Of a DNA stretch of 64,000 nt, positions 47,319-56,182 are shown piece after piece. The position numbers and the translations under genes were made by a program. This DNA is from Thamnaconus septentrionalis (lineage: Eukaryota > Chordata > Actinopteri > Tetraodontiformes > Monacanthidae). Position 1 is the first letter of the stretch. Every line of letters starts with the position of its first letter. The stretch covers positions 7,348,001 through 7,412,000 of the forward strand of contig CM020509.1 of NCBI GenBank assembly GCA_009823395.1, read 5' to 3'. A model generated the notes under the pieces. That model did not search any database. It was given only the letters and a program-made list of their open reading frames with translations, and was not told where the DNA came from.

Positions 47319-47349
47319 CATTTCTTTTCTCCCTTGATTTCTATCAGCG

Positions 47350-48120
47350 TGATTTCAAAACGTGAATTCCTCCTACACTCAATCCTCGTTCTCCTCCCTC
47401 TCTCTTCTTCCGTCTGTAACGCCTTATATTTATAGCACCGATGTGGCATCTCTTGTGCTCCTGAGGGTCTTTTAAATTAAAATAGCCGCTGAAAGATTGA
47501 CAACTAGCGGAGGCTATCTGGTGCCCCAGACAAACATGCAATCTTAATTACCCTGTTTTGGCAGAGCAGAAACTTCCCCCTTTGGCTGGCTTCACTGACT
47601 AGACTTTTTCTTTCCTTTTTTCTTTTGGCTTCACTGTGTCGATAATGATAGACGCCATAGAAAAGTTAATCAACAATAACACGGCTCGACATAATGCCAG
47701 CTGTGTTCCCATCCTGGTTTAATTCACGCCTAGTGAGCAGTCTGACAGGCAGAGTGAGGAAAAGTTTAACGGCTCACTGATTAATTATGTTGCCTACAAA
47801 GAGGCATTTCAACGTCGGCCGGGCGGACGTGCAGAGAATGCGCTCTCCCGGCCAGTCTTCCCGAGTGATTGACAAACAGCCGACGCCTGTAAACGCTCCA
47901 AAATTCGTGGCAACATTATTCACTCGAGCCATCGCCGGGAAGAAAATGCATAAATGATACCTGAGGCTGCCCTGGCAAAATGAAATGGCTTGCCGCTCGG
48001 CGGGATGGGAGAGGCGGTGGGAGTGCGGGGGTGGGGGGGAAGGAGGTGATGGATAGTCCAACTTCCTGCGGGGGGGAAAGGTTTGATTAATGGCCGTCCA
48101 CTCGGCAAAACACACCAGCT
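47350..48120. other. Candidate conserved-element-type island
   Basis: CACTGATTAATTATGTTGCC, CATTATTCACTCGAGCC, GTTTAATTCACGCC and GTTTGATTAATGGCC occur in long non-repetitive DNA with a G-rich interruption near 48020-48046. Confidence 0.38.
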
Positions 48121-48830
48121 GTGAGCGGCGATAAGTACCAATACAAAGAGAGAATTACTGTCTTTACTGTAATAATTAAGCATGGCCCAGCGCAGGAAGT
48201 GGCCGTCTCCTCTGAAAGAGCCTCACTTCCCCTATCTCCTAGTTACCTTTGCAAGCAAAAACAACAACCGCAGCTTCAAAGAAAGCACGCTAACGACTGC
48301 CTTCAGGGCTGAATCCTTGTCCGGGATTTAAGCCTCCCCTCCCGCATCACGCCTGGGTGAGCCGTTTCTAAAGATGTATGAGCAAATTACTGGCCGGAGT
48401 TATTTGAAAGGCGCGAGTCCGCTGTGGAAACGCTGTCGCCGCACCGCCGCCAAGCTCATCCCCCCGCGAGGTGGGCGGATTGGCGGACTGGAATAATTGC
48501 CTGTCGCGCGACGGGCAGCGAGTTGATACAAATAAAGCAACTTTTTTGTCGGGGGCTGTGGACTGGCAGTTGTGCTTGGCTTAAGTGTCCGTGAAAGAGT
48601 TTGGATCCAGCTGGAGGAGCTCGAGAGCGGCCAGTCCGCCGGGTGCTTGGGGCCGAAACATTTGAACAGCTTGCGGGGAAAACGAGAGAGTTTCTACCTG
48701 CCCGCGAAGCTCGCCGAGAACGTGCGCAATTAGCCCTCAGGCCCGCTGGGGATTTAAACCCAAGAGCCTCCCGAGTCTGTGTGGAAACATTTTTGGCCAT
48801 CATGTGAGTCGAGGCCGGCATGATTAGAAA
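48121..48830. other. CpG-rich patch
   Basis: GC-rich from about 48390, including GGAATAATTGCCTGTCGCGCG, and ending at the GTGAGT donor-like site at 48804. Confidence 0.4.
48601..48803 (+). other. GC-rich open stretch ending at a consensus splice donor
   Basis: A frame open without ATG across this CpG-rich patch runs up to a full-consensus donor, GTGAGT, at 48804-48809, whose TGA supplies the apparent stop. It could be an untranslated or coding first exon of an unknown transcript. The sequence was not recognised. Confidence 0.12.
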
Positions 48831-49519
48831 CGTGCGACATTCAAATTTCTATTTTGAACGGCCAAAAACTGCAGGGGTTGCACGGGTTTGTTTCTGCTTC
48901 AGGGAAGGACGGACACTTTTTCAAAAATGGCAGAGCTGCAAAATGAAGACGGGAAAGACAGTGGTAAGACCAAGAGTCAAACAGCGGTTCATCCTCACGT
49001 TAAGCAGAATAAGTACATGATTAAAGGAAACTGTTGCATTGTGATAAATGTCACTTACGTCCGTTTCGTGTGCAGCAGGTTCCATGCCTCTACTTTCATA
49101 ATTTTCTCACATTCTCGTTCCTGCGTTGTGAGAATGTGAAGGACAAGTGTGGTGACCAAGAAATAAAAGAGAGAAATAATAGAAGACCTTGGATTAGATT
49201 TTTTTTTTCCAAAGAAACTAAAACTACTCATCTGAGTGCAATCACCTCCGTGATGTGATCATAACCTCCGATTCCAATTATTTTTTACTTTGCAAGTGGC
49301 CTCCAAGAAGCTGACGAACATTCCTCACTTTCACCATGAAGTTTCAGCTCAGATCAAGAATCCACCACATTTCTTGGCCCTCAAGAATATAAATGAAAAC
49401 CATTTGAACCTTGAACTTTGCTCAAATAGATGTTTGCACATTTTTTACATATTTCCCCTTATAGTCTTTTTTTTAACATTGATTGCTGCGCTGCGAACCC
49501 GAAAAAATTAATCATAGAG
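48831..49519. other. AT-rich non-coding DNA
   Basis: Nothing recognised. Confidence 0.55.
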
Positions 49520-49960
49520 AATTAATGTTCGCCGCTCCAAAATGAAAATACCACAGCCAGCTGGGTAACAAGAATAAAATGCTGCAATCTGTTTCATTAA
49601 ATGCCACGGAACGAGCTTCTGTTCCAGCCACTGGCGCACGGTCATAATTCACCGGCTAAATTTTCATCTACCGGATTTCTATCATTGTTCCTTTTGGTCC
49701 GCTTGGACATTTTTAAAGGCGATGATGTGACATCATTGCATTGGTGAAGTCATAAATTGTTATTGGTGTGCTAACGGTGGATTAATGATTCCCGCGAGAT
49801 GGGATAATTATGCATCCAATGATTAATATGTTCCGCAAAACGTCTTTAATAGAGAAACGCAAAAACGCAAGCGTTGGTGGGCAAAACGGAACGCCGTGAA
49901 CAAAAGATGACAGTGATGAATGTTTTTCACTAAACCTGAAGCTACAAAAAAGCCCAACAC
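49520..49960. other. Strong candidate conserved-element-type island
   Basis: GGTCATAATTCACCGG, the palindrome at 49722-49736, GTGGATTAATGATTCCC, GGGATAATTATGCATCC and CAATGATTAATATG form the densest homeodomain-motif run in the window, next to the CCAAT/TATA configuration. Confidence 0.42.
49722..49736. promoter_or_regulatory. 15-bp palindrome in candidate regulatory island
   Basis: ATGATGT and ACATCAT are perfect inverted repeats around a single central G. The arms include TGACATCA, a half-CRE/TALE-homeodomain-like sequence. A dimeric transcription factor site is plausible. Confidence 0.5.
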
Positions 49961-49961
49961 G

Positions 49962-50012
49962 CAACCAATAGCCCATTTTGGACTTGCTCACGCACTATTG
50001 GTTCTATATAAA
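49962..50012 (+). promoter_or_regulatory. Candidate promoter: paired CCAAT boxes plus TATA box
   Basis: CCAAT at 49965-49969 and its inverse ATTGG at 49997-50001 form inverted repeat AACCAATAG/CTATTGGTT with centres 32 bp apart. TATATAA follows at 50006-50012. Paired NF-Y sites just upstream of a TATA box is a classic RNA polymerase II promoter layout, which would place a start near 50035-50045. No open frame worth calling follows, so a transcript here would be non-coding or begin with an untranslated exon. Function is inferred. Confidence 0.35.
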
Positions 50013-50039
50013 CTTTAAACCACATTTCAAATTGCTGCG

Positions 50040-50439
50040 CATTCTGTGATTCTGTGATTTGTGTATGAACTAAGGTGAACAAAGTTAAGCCCAGACTACT
50101 GAGGACTGCTGGCCATCTGTGCGTGTTGCCCTGCTTCTACCAGAAGTAGATGGTTTCTCCTGAGTCAAACCACATATTTCCCCTGGGTCCTTTTCCACCC
50201 ACAACGCAAGACTGTAAAACGGCTTGTTCTGTTCCATATCAGGGTGCAATTATTATTTTCATGCATGTCTAAACGGGAAAAAAACACCCTGTAGTCTGGG
50301 GAACAAATCCAGTTGATTTCACCAAAAAATGAAAAAAGAAAAGAAAAGCTGCAGCACCCTTAGAAATATATTTTAAATAATCCCAACGTAAAAAGCATCT
50401 AAAATTGTCTCTTCACCAGGAACAGAGATGATTTGCTGC
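50040..50439. other. AT-rich non-coding DNA
   Basis: Would be transcribed if the 49962-50012 promoter candidate is real. No coding frame or polyadenylation signal pattern was recognised. Confidence 0.4.
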
Positions 50440-51180
50440 GAATAAATAAACTTGAGGTGGCACCTGGTCGGCTCCAATAAAAGCTCCTTTCCGCCGCAGT
50501 TTTGGAGTCCTGGGCCGACGGGCAGGAAGACGGATGATTGCGGCCTTTTTATTTGAGGCTATCTGGCGCTAGCATATGCCAGAGGACCGGCAGGGGCGCC
50601 GTGTGCATTTTACGGCAGATGTTTGAAGTGGCAAAGACCTCTCGCACTCCTTCTTAAAAGGCTGACCTTTAATTCAGCCCACCAACCGCTTGGCGCACAC
50701 TCAGCTTTCTGGAGATAATCACCTCGCAAACCTGCGAGCCCCCCCCACACACACACACCACAACGCACGGGAGGCAGGGGCTGGGGGGAGGGGTTTCGGA
50801 CTGCGACAGTAGGTTCCCACATGTGACAGATAGTCGGGGCCCGTTCACTTTATTCTTTGGGGGGGATGGCGGCGGCGTTACGACAGCAATGTTTTTTTTC
50901 CTCTCCCTCCATTTTGCTGTTTTTGCCGTTATTTCTCTCACTTAACATCAGGTGGAGGGATACAGGCCGAGGAAGGTCTGGCACTTCGGGTCACGCTATT
51001 TCCCTTACAGTCTCCGACCATTATTGATGACACCCTGTGAACCCGAGCCGCGGTGGGAGGGGAATCGAGTTCAGCAATGCACCAGCGACTCTCGCCGGCG
51101 CTCTGTTAAGGAAAAAGCCACCAGGCAAATGGAGATAGAGGAAAGGCATTAAGGCTAAAAAATAGTGTGCCTTCCTTCCC
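50440..51180. other. Candidate regulatory island
   Basis: CCAATAAAAGCTCC, CGGATGATTGCGG and TCTGGCGCTAGCATATGCCAGA (6-bp inverted arms) in mixed-GC DNA. Confidence 0.3.
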
Positions 51181-51699
51181 TGCCTCTCCTTCGGAGAGAA
51201 CACACTTGTATTACAGCTCGGAGTAGAGGAATGATGGTAAAAAAAAAAAATAGATAAATAAAATAAAGAGCCCTTTGATTTCCATGATGAGAATCACAGA
51301 CAAGAGCTTACACCAAATCTCAACAAAACTTTGTTTTTGGACAAAAGATGACTTTTGCAATCGAGAACATTCCAGGGCGTGCGGGGGTTTGTCGTACGCC
51401 AACTTGCATATCACATCGCAAGCTACTCGAGGATGTTGAAGCAGCCACCCGAGACGCTGACACTTTTCAAACTCACCACAAAACACAGAGCCAAACATTT
51501 TCTGGCGACGCGCTTCTCATTCTTCTCGTTCTTCCTTTAGGCAAATTCTGTCGACACGACGTCAAGCGGGGACGCTTGGATGCGAGCTTGCATGCGATCA
51601 AATGTCGGTGAGGAAAACAACAGAAAAACAAAAATCCCTCTTCAAAAAAAAAAATTTGTATTTTGAAACAATACATGAGTGATCTCAGCCGAGCATCGT
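51181..51699. other. Non-coding DNA
   Basis: A-rich tracts at 51240-51251 and 51645-51656. 51340-51610 is complex but not recognised. Confidence 0.45.
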
Positions 51700-52180
51700 T
51701 CGCTTCAGACCTGCTTGGATGAGAAGAATTATTTGGGAGATTATTTGTCCTGCAGGAGCCGGAGGCCGCGCCGGCCTCTTCAGGCAGAGGCTCCGCGGCT
51801 CAGAGATGTCCCTTTGTTTGTTTAAAGGGCAGCAGAATCAATGGGCGCATTTTTTGAGGCATGGCTCTGACCTCTCGCAGTGGCACCAGTATCAATCACG
51901 TGGCGGCTCGGCTTCTCGCCTCGCTGCCCGTCGCATTTGTCTCCGGCGCCGGCAACCGCGGACGGCGTGGAGGCTTGTCTATCTACTCTCAAATGTCAGT
52001 CCGCGCCTTCACACCGGCCGGCAGTTGGCGATGGGTAAAGTGTTTCGAGAACGGTATCGGAGGAAGAAATTGATTTCAGGTGGAAGATTGGGGCCGTTTG
52101 CTGCGAGGCCCGACGCGGCAAGTGAACCGCTCGCTTGTCGAACTGACGTGAGGAATTTCATTAACTGACGGCTTCGAGGT
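51700..52180. other. CpG-rich patch
   Basis: Dense CpG with TCACGTG near 51897. Carries the unrecognised 149-codon frame. Confidence 0.4.
51719..52168 (+). other. Unrecognised 149-codon ATG frame in CpG-rich DNA
   Basis: The frame opens with ATG at 51719 and closes with TGA at 52166-52168. The predicted protein is very arginine-rich, with no domain, signal peptide or membrane segment that I recognise. GC-rich DNA has few stop codons in any frame, and an overlapping frame here is also open. It is probably chance over a CpG-rich regulatory patch. Confidence 0.08.
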
Positions 52181-52527
52181 AAAGGTAAAGGTGAGTTACA
52201 GTCCGTAAAATTTGGCTATATGATTTTTATATTGGTTAAAGCTTAAAATACTTAACATAAATACATTAATAAAACTGTTTACTCGCAGTACAATAAAAGT
52301 TATTTTCTTTTCCGTTTTTAAGAAACGCGCTGTCAGGGCGGTAAAAATTTTACACACTGGCCCTTTAAGACGTGCAGTTGTTTAGTGTTGCTCCTCTTTC
52401 TAGAGTACTAGCTCCAAAAAACTAAACTAAACAAAGCAAAAGAAAACACAGCCAGAAGGAAAAACAAGTTATGACAGATGGGCTGTTTTATCTTTTATTT
52501 ATGTGCAGGTTTTTACGTCGGCTGCAA

Positions 52528-52566
52528 CACCTGCACGCTGCTCGCCAGCTGTTACAGCTGCAGATG
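52528..52566 (+). promoter_or_regulatory. Cluster of four E-boxes
   Basis: CACCTG (52528-52533), CAGCTG (52546-52551), CAGCTG (52555-52560) and CAGATG (52561-52566) lie within 39 bp, the last two directly abutting, followed by ATTAATTTA. Proneural and myogenic bHLH factors bind such clusters. Confidence 0.45.
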
Positions 52567-52583
52567 TTGATTAATTTACGTTC

Positions 52584-52619
52584 CATTCCGCCGACCTTTA
52601 TTATGCATTAGGAATGCAT
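52584..52619. promoter_or_regulatory. TEAD-like and ATGCAT motif pair
   Basis: CATTCC at 52584-52589 and GGAATG at 52611-52616 are inverted TEAD-type motifs. ATGCAT occurs at 52603-52608 and 52614-52619, the second overlapping GGAATG. POU-type binding to the ATGCAT elements is possible. Confidence 0.3.
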
Positions 52620-52660
52620 ATAAATTGTTTCGTTTTTAAACGAGCTCATTCGTAAGTGGA

Positions 52661-54692
52661 GAAATTCTATTTGTACCTATTTATCAAAGCCCAACAGAAA
52701 GCTGGATGTTTGTTTTGAACACTGGAAAAATATTAATGGTTGGACAACAATGTAAAAGTCTGAAAAGTGGTATATAAACTTTAGGATCTTGCAGCCACAG
52801 AGCCTTCACAGATTTTGATCAAACTGTGCAAACGAGATGAAGGCATTTTCATTTATTTATTTATTTTTTTGTCTGTGCTGTTTTCTCTTTTCTCTTTCTC
52901 ATTTTAATTAGCTTCAGTTGAATGAGCAAAAGCCTGCAACGCCATGAAGCCTCTGGGAAGTTTAGAGGATGAAGAAAATTCACCTGAAATTTCATCAGCA
53001 TGATGATGAGTTTTGACTAATTTATGTCTTTTCTTTTGTTGGAGGGGTGGGTTGGGGGATTAGTAAATGTCATTTAACATTTTAACAAGGTTGCGAGCAA
53101 AGTTAGACGACGCCCTAATGAGCAGGTCGGAGGAGAAAACTTGGTGTCGGGTTGCAGGATGACTATTTCACGCTCCGTGCGCCCTCAGGAAAACAAAGCA
53201 GGACCCGGGAAAATAAATAAAGAAATAAATGCGTATTGATGAAACCAACAGAGGTAACAACCTGTTTCCCCACATTGATGGATGAGACAGCAATCAATTT
53301 GTATGTGCGGTCAAACCTCACAAACGCCGCTGCCGGAATCAGCCAGCCGCCTTCTCCACGTCACGGGACTCTCGTGTCCCGCTTGAAAAAGAGCGATGAT
53401 TCCCATTATGGAGTAATTAGTCTTGTTGTCACCACCGGACCTTGACAGGGAATCCACTTTCAGCAGCTCTGAAGGGATTTGGGTGTTTTGCTATGCTGAA
53501 TTGTAATCAGCGCTGCTTTAACTGGCCAAGGGCGATGCCGAGCAACTCAACTCCGGAGCCACGGAGAGACACTTCGGAAAAGTCTGAGGTTCCAGCCACT
53601 GTGGCACGTCTCGCTTTACAAACGAGAACTGGGATACTAAGGCGGGAATTTGTGCACTGACAAACTAAAAAAGAAAAAGAAAAAGAAAAAAACCTGCATC
53701 AGTACCATGACAAGACCGTTAGAGTGAACCAGGCCCCCAGAGTCCAAGATGGCGGCCCATTCATTTCAATGAAGTTGCTCACCCAACACGCACTCGCTTG
53801 CTCGCTCAACCAAAGCCACCAAAACATTAAGTATCTGTGCAACTTGTGTTATTTTTTTGCACTGCGCTCGCTTCCTCGCAGACGCTTTGACTTCACACGA
53901 GGTGCCACCGTTTGACTCGAGGACGCATCTGCCGTCTTGTTTAAAGTGTCAGGAAAACGACGGCGCTCCTTTGTGATGTTCTTAATATGTTCAGCTGTGT
54001 CAAACGCAGTGAGAAAAGCTCCTTTTTACATTTTAAAGGCAGAAAATCAGAAAAGTCCATATTTTACTTATTTTGTTGAGCCACTTTCCATTTTCTTTTT
54101 ACTTTTTTGATGTCACGAGGGGCACTGACAGCTGTCTTTAGTCAGAGACAGCTGCTTACTGTTTTTATTAATCCCATCCAAGCATGCTAATGTGATGTTG
54201 CTTCACTGAGGTCCAGGACGAAAAATAAGTTATAAAATGGAGAGAATATAAGAACGGAGCATCAAAAGGTATTTGATGATGGCAACGACATGCTGGCTCT
54301 ACGTTTTACGGTTGGAAAATCTTGTCTGTGACACTGACTGACTTTTTAAATTAGTTTTCAGTGTCATGTGTTAAACTAGTAACTGGAAGCTGATGTATCA
54401 TTCAGTCTCTGCCTCATCCTTAGTTTCTGGGGACTTCTGGTCTGTTCTTAGTTTAGTTTCCCCTTTCTTATTGTTTTTTTTTCTTTTCCCTTCCCCTTCA
54501 CAGCCTGTTTCCTGACTTTGTGTTGTGTAGTTTTGTTGCCTTGTGTTCTGTTTTATGTCAATAAAGCTCGCTTCTTCAAACCTGCCAGTCTGCTGTCCTG
54601 TATTTGGGTTCTATTCAAAGAAAAGAGTATTCAAGAGGCTGCAGTGCAGCGCATCCTTTGTTGCTTCCCTGCAACCACTCAAGCCTCTTTGT

Positions 54693-54694
<2 letters not shown>
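52661..54694. other. Non-coding DNA
   Basis: 53050-53660 is mixed-GC and complex, a weak island candidate. The palindromic E-box at 54127 is the only clear motif. Confidence 0.45.
54127..54154. promoter_or_regulatory. Palindromic E-box plus second CAGCTG
   Basis: GACAGCTGTC is a perfect 10-bp palindrome. GACAGCTGC follows with box centres about 19 bp apart. Confidence 0.3.
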
Positions 54695-54729
<35 letters not shown>

Positions 54730-54747
54730 CGTGTGTGTGTCTGTGTG
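54695..54747. repeat. Imperfect (GT)n microsatellite
   Basis: GT repeat interrupted by TTC and CT. Confidence 0.93.
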
Positions 54748-54939
54748 CAAGCGACAGGTGATTGGCATATATGACTGACACCTATGTTCCATTAACACAG
54801 ATGTAATTTATGTTAAAGTAACGGTTTAATAATTCATATTGAACTGTCACTTTTATGATCATTTTCCAAAGTCTGAAAGGAAAAAAAACACAAAAAAAAG
54901 CCATGGCAACATAAAAGCATTCATCCCTACATTTCATTT

Positions 54940-55480
54940 TCCGTGCTCCACCTTGCACTTAATTCTGCACCATGAATATATCTGTGAGGGTGTATAATCG
55001 CAGAGACCCGGCTCATTTACTTTCACATCTCTTATTGAGGACTGAAGCGTTTTGCTTTAATTGCCAAGTTTAAGGCGCGAGGTTGTAGTTTTTCGCGATT
55101 ACGCGTCTCCGAGGGTGAAGTCAATTTCCCTGCTGGATCGTCACACGCTGTGGAAAATGAGGAGGCTTTAGGAAACTTTGCAGCTAATGTGCTCAGCAAC
55201 TCTTGAATTGATTTACTTAATAATTATCCTAGGATGAGAAGAAATCCATCAGTGATGGCAGCACTTTGCAGACTCATTTGTATTCCGCCACATCTTAGGA
55301 TTAACATCGGACTGGCCTTTTCCCCGATGGAATCTGCTGATGGGAGGAAAAAATTGTTTGCGAAGTGATGCTGCAGCCACCCGCTCGCTGCAGGGCGGGT
55401 CACTCAGCCTATCGCGGTGATGTCAGTTTAATATTTCACAGCTGAAGCTGACGCGACAACAACGCCACGCAAGATAAATA
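54940..55480. other. Candidate conserved-element-type island
   Basis: CACTTAATTCTGCACC, TTGATTTACTTAATAATTATCC and CAGTTTAATATTTCAC occur with CpG-bearing non-repetitive DNA. Confidence 0.36.
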
Positions 55481-55895
55481 GCTTGGTATTTATTTGTTTG
55501 CGGTATGTTTTCCTACCATTAGAACACACTTGTCAAACTCAAAGTCTGGGTGCACAATACAGCTCGCCACGGCATTCTTTAAGAATCGAAAGAGATGGAA
55601 AAGTATGTGCTTGTCTTGAAGTCAAAGTTTACTTTAAAGTGGACATGCATGTTGATTTTGTGGCCTGCAATGTGAGAAAACAGAGAAATAATGAACAAAT
55701 GTCCAAAATGAGAAAAATAAAGCCAGAAGGAAGCAACTAAAAAAAGAAAGAAAACTTGATGTGGAATAATTTGTGATGATATCTTTTGTTGTTGTCTTGA
55801 AAAATTTGATCTTACTAATGATATAATGAATTCAAGATTGAATTGATCATCGAACTGCCAAAAACCCAGAACTATATGATTTTATTTTTCTGATC
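55481..55895. other. AT-rich non-coding DNA
   Basis: Nothing recognised. Confidence 0.55.
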
Positions 55896-56182
55896 CCTTC
55901 ATCCAACCATCACAGCCTCTGCTGCAATCAAAGTCGCAGGGCTGCTGGAGTCGGTCACGGCTGTCTCTTGGGGGAAAGGCCCCCAGAGTTACATCTTGGA
56001 CAGGTCACCAGTTTATAACAGGGACATGTGGAGACACAGACAACCAACCACAGTCACACACACAACTACAGGCAATTGAGAGTTGCTCAAAATAGCCCAA
56101 AGCACGGAAGGAAGCTGGAGAAAGAACCATGCATACTCCACACAGAAAGGCCCCAGGCCTGGGAATGGAACCTGCAACCCAC
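55896..56182 (-). mobile_element. Old, diverged copy of the same SINE, head missing
   Basis: The order of shared phrases is kept relative to 44081-44473: TTCATCCA tail, CTGCTGGAG, TTGGACAGGTCACCAGTTT, ACAACCAACCA, ACTCCACACAGAAAGG, CCCAGGCCTGG, and a damaged box B (GGAATGGAACC in place of GGAATCGAACC on the plus strand). Many substitutions and small indels show that it is older than the 44-kb copy. Box A and the 5' end are absent. Confidence 0.7.

Larger units (their letters stand above)
52500..52660. other. Strong candidate enhancer island
   Basis: The four-E-box cluster, ATTAATTTACG, TEAD-like motifs and two ATGCAT elements within 160 bp. Confidence 0.4.
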
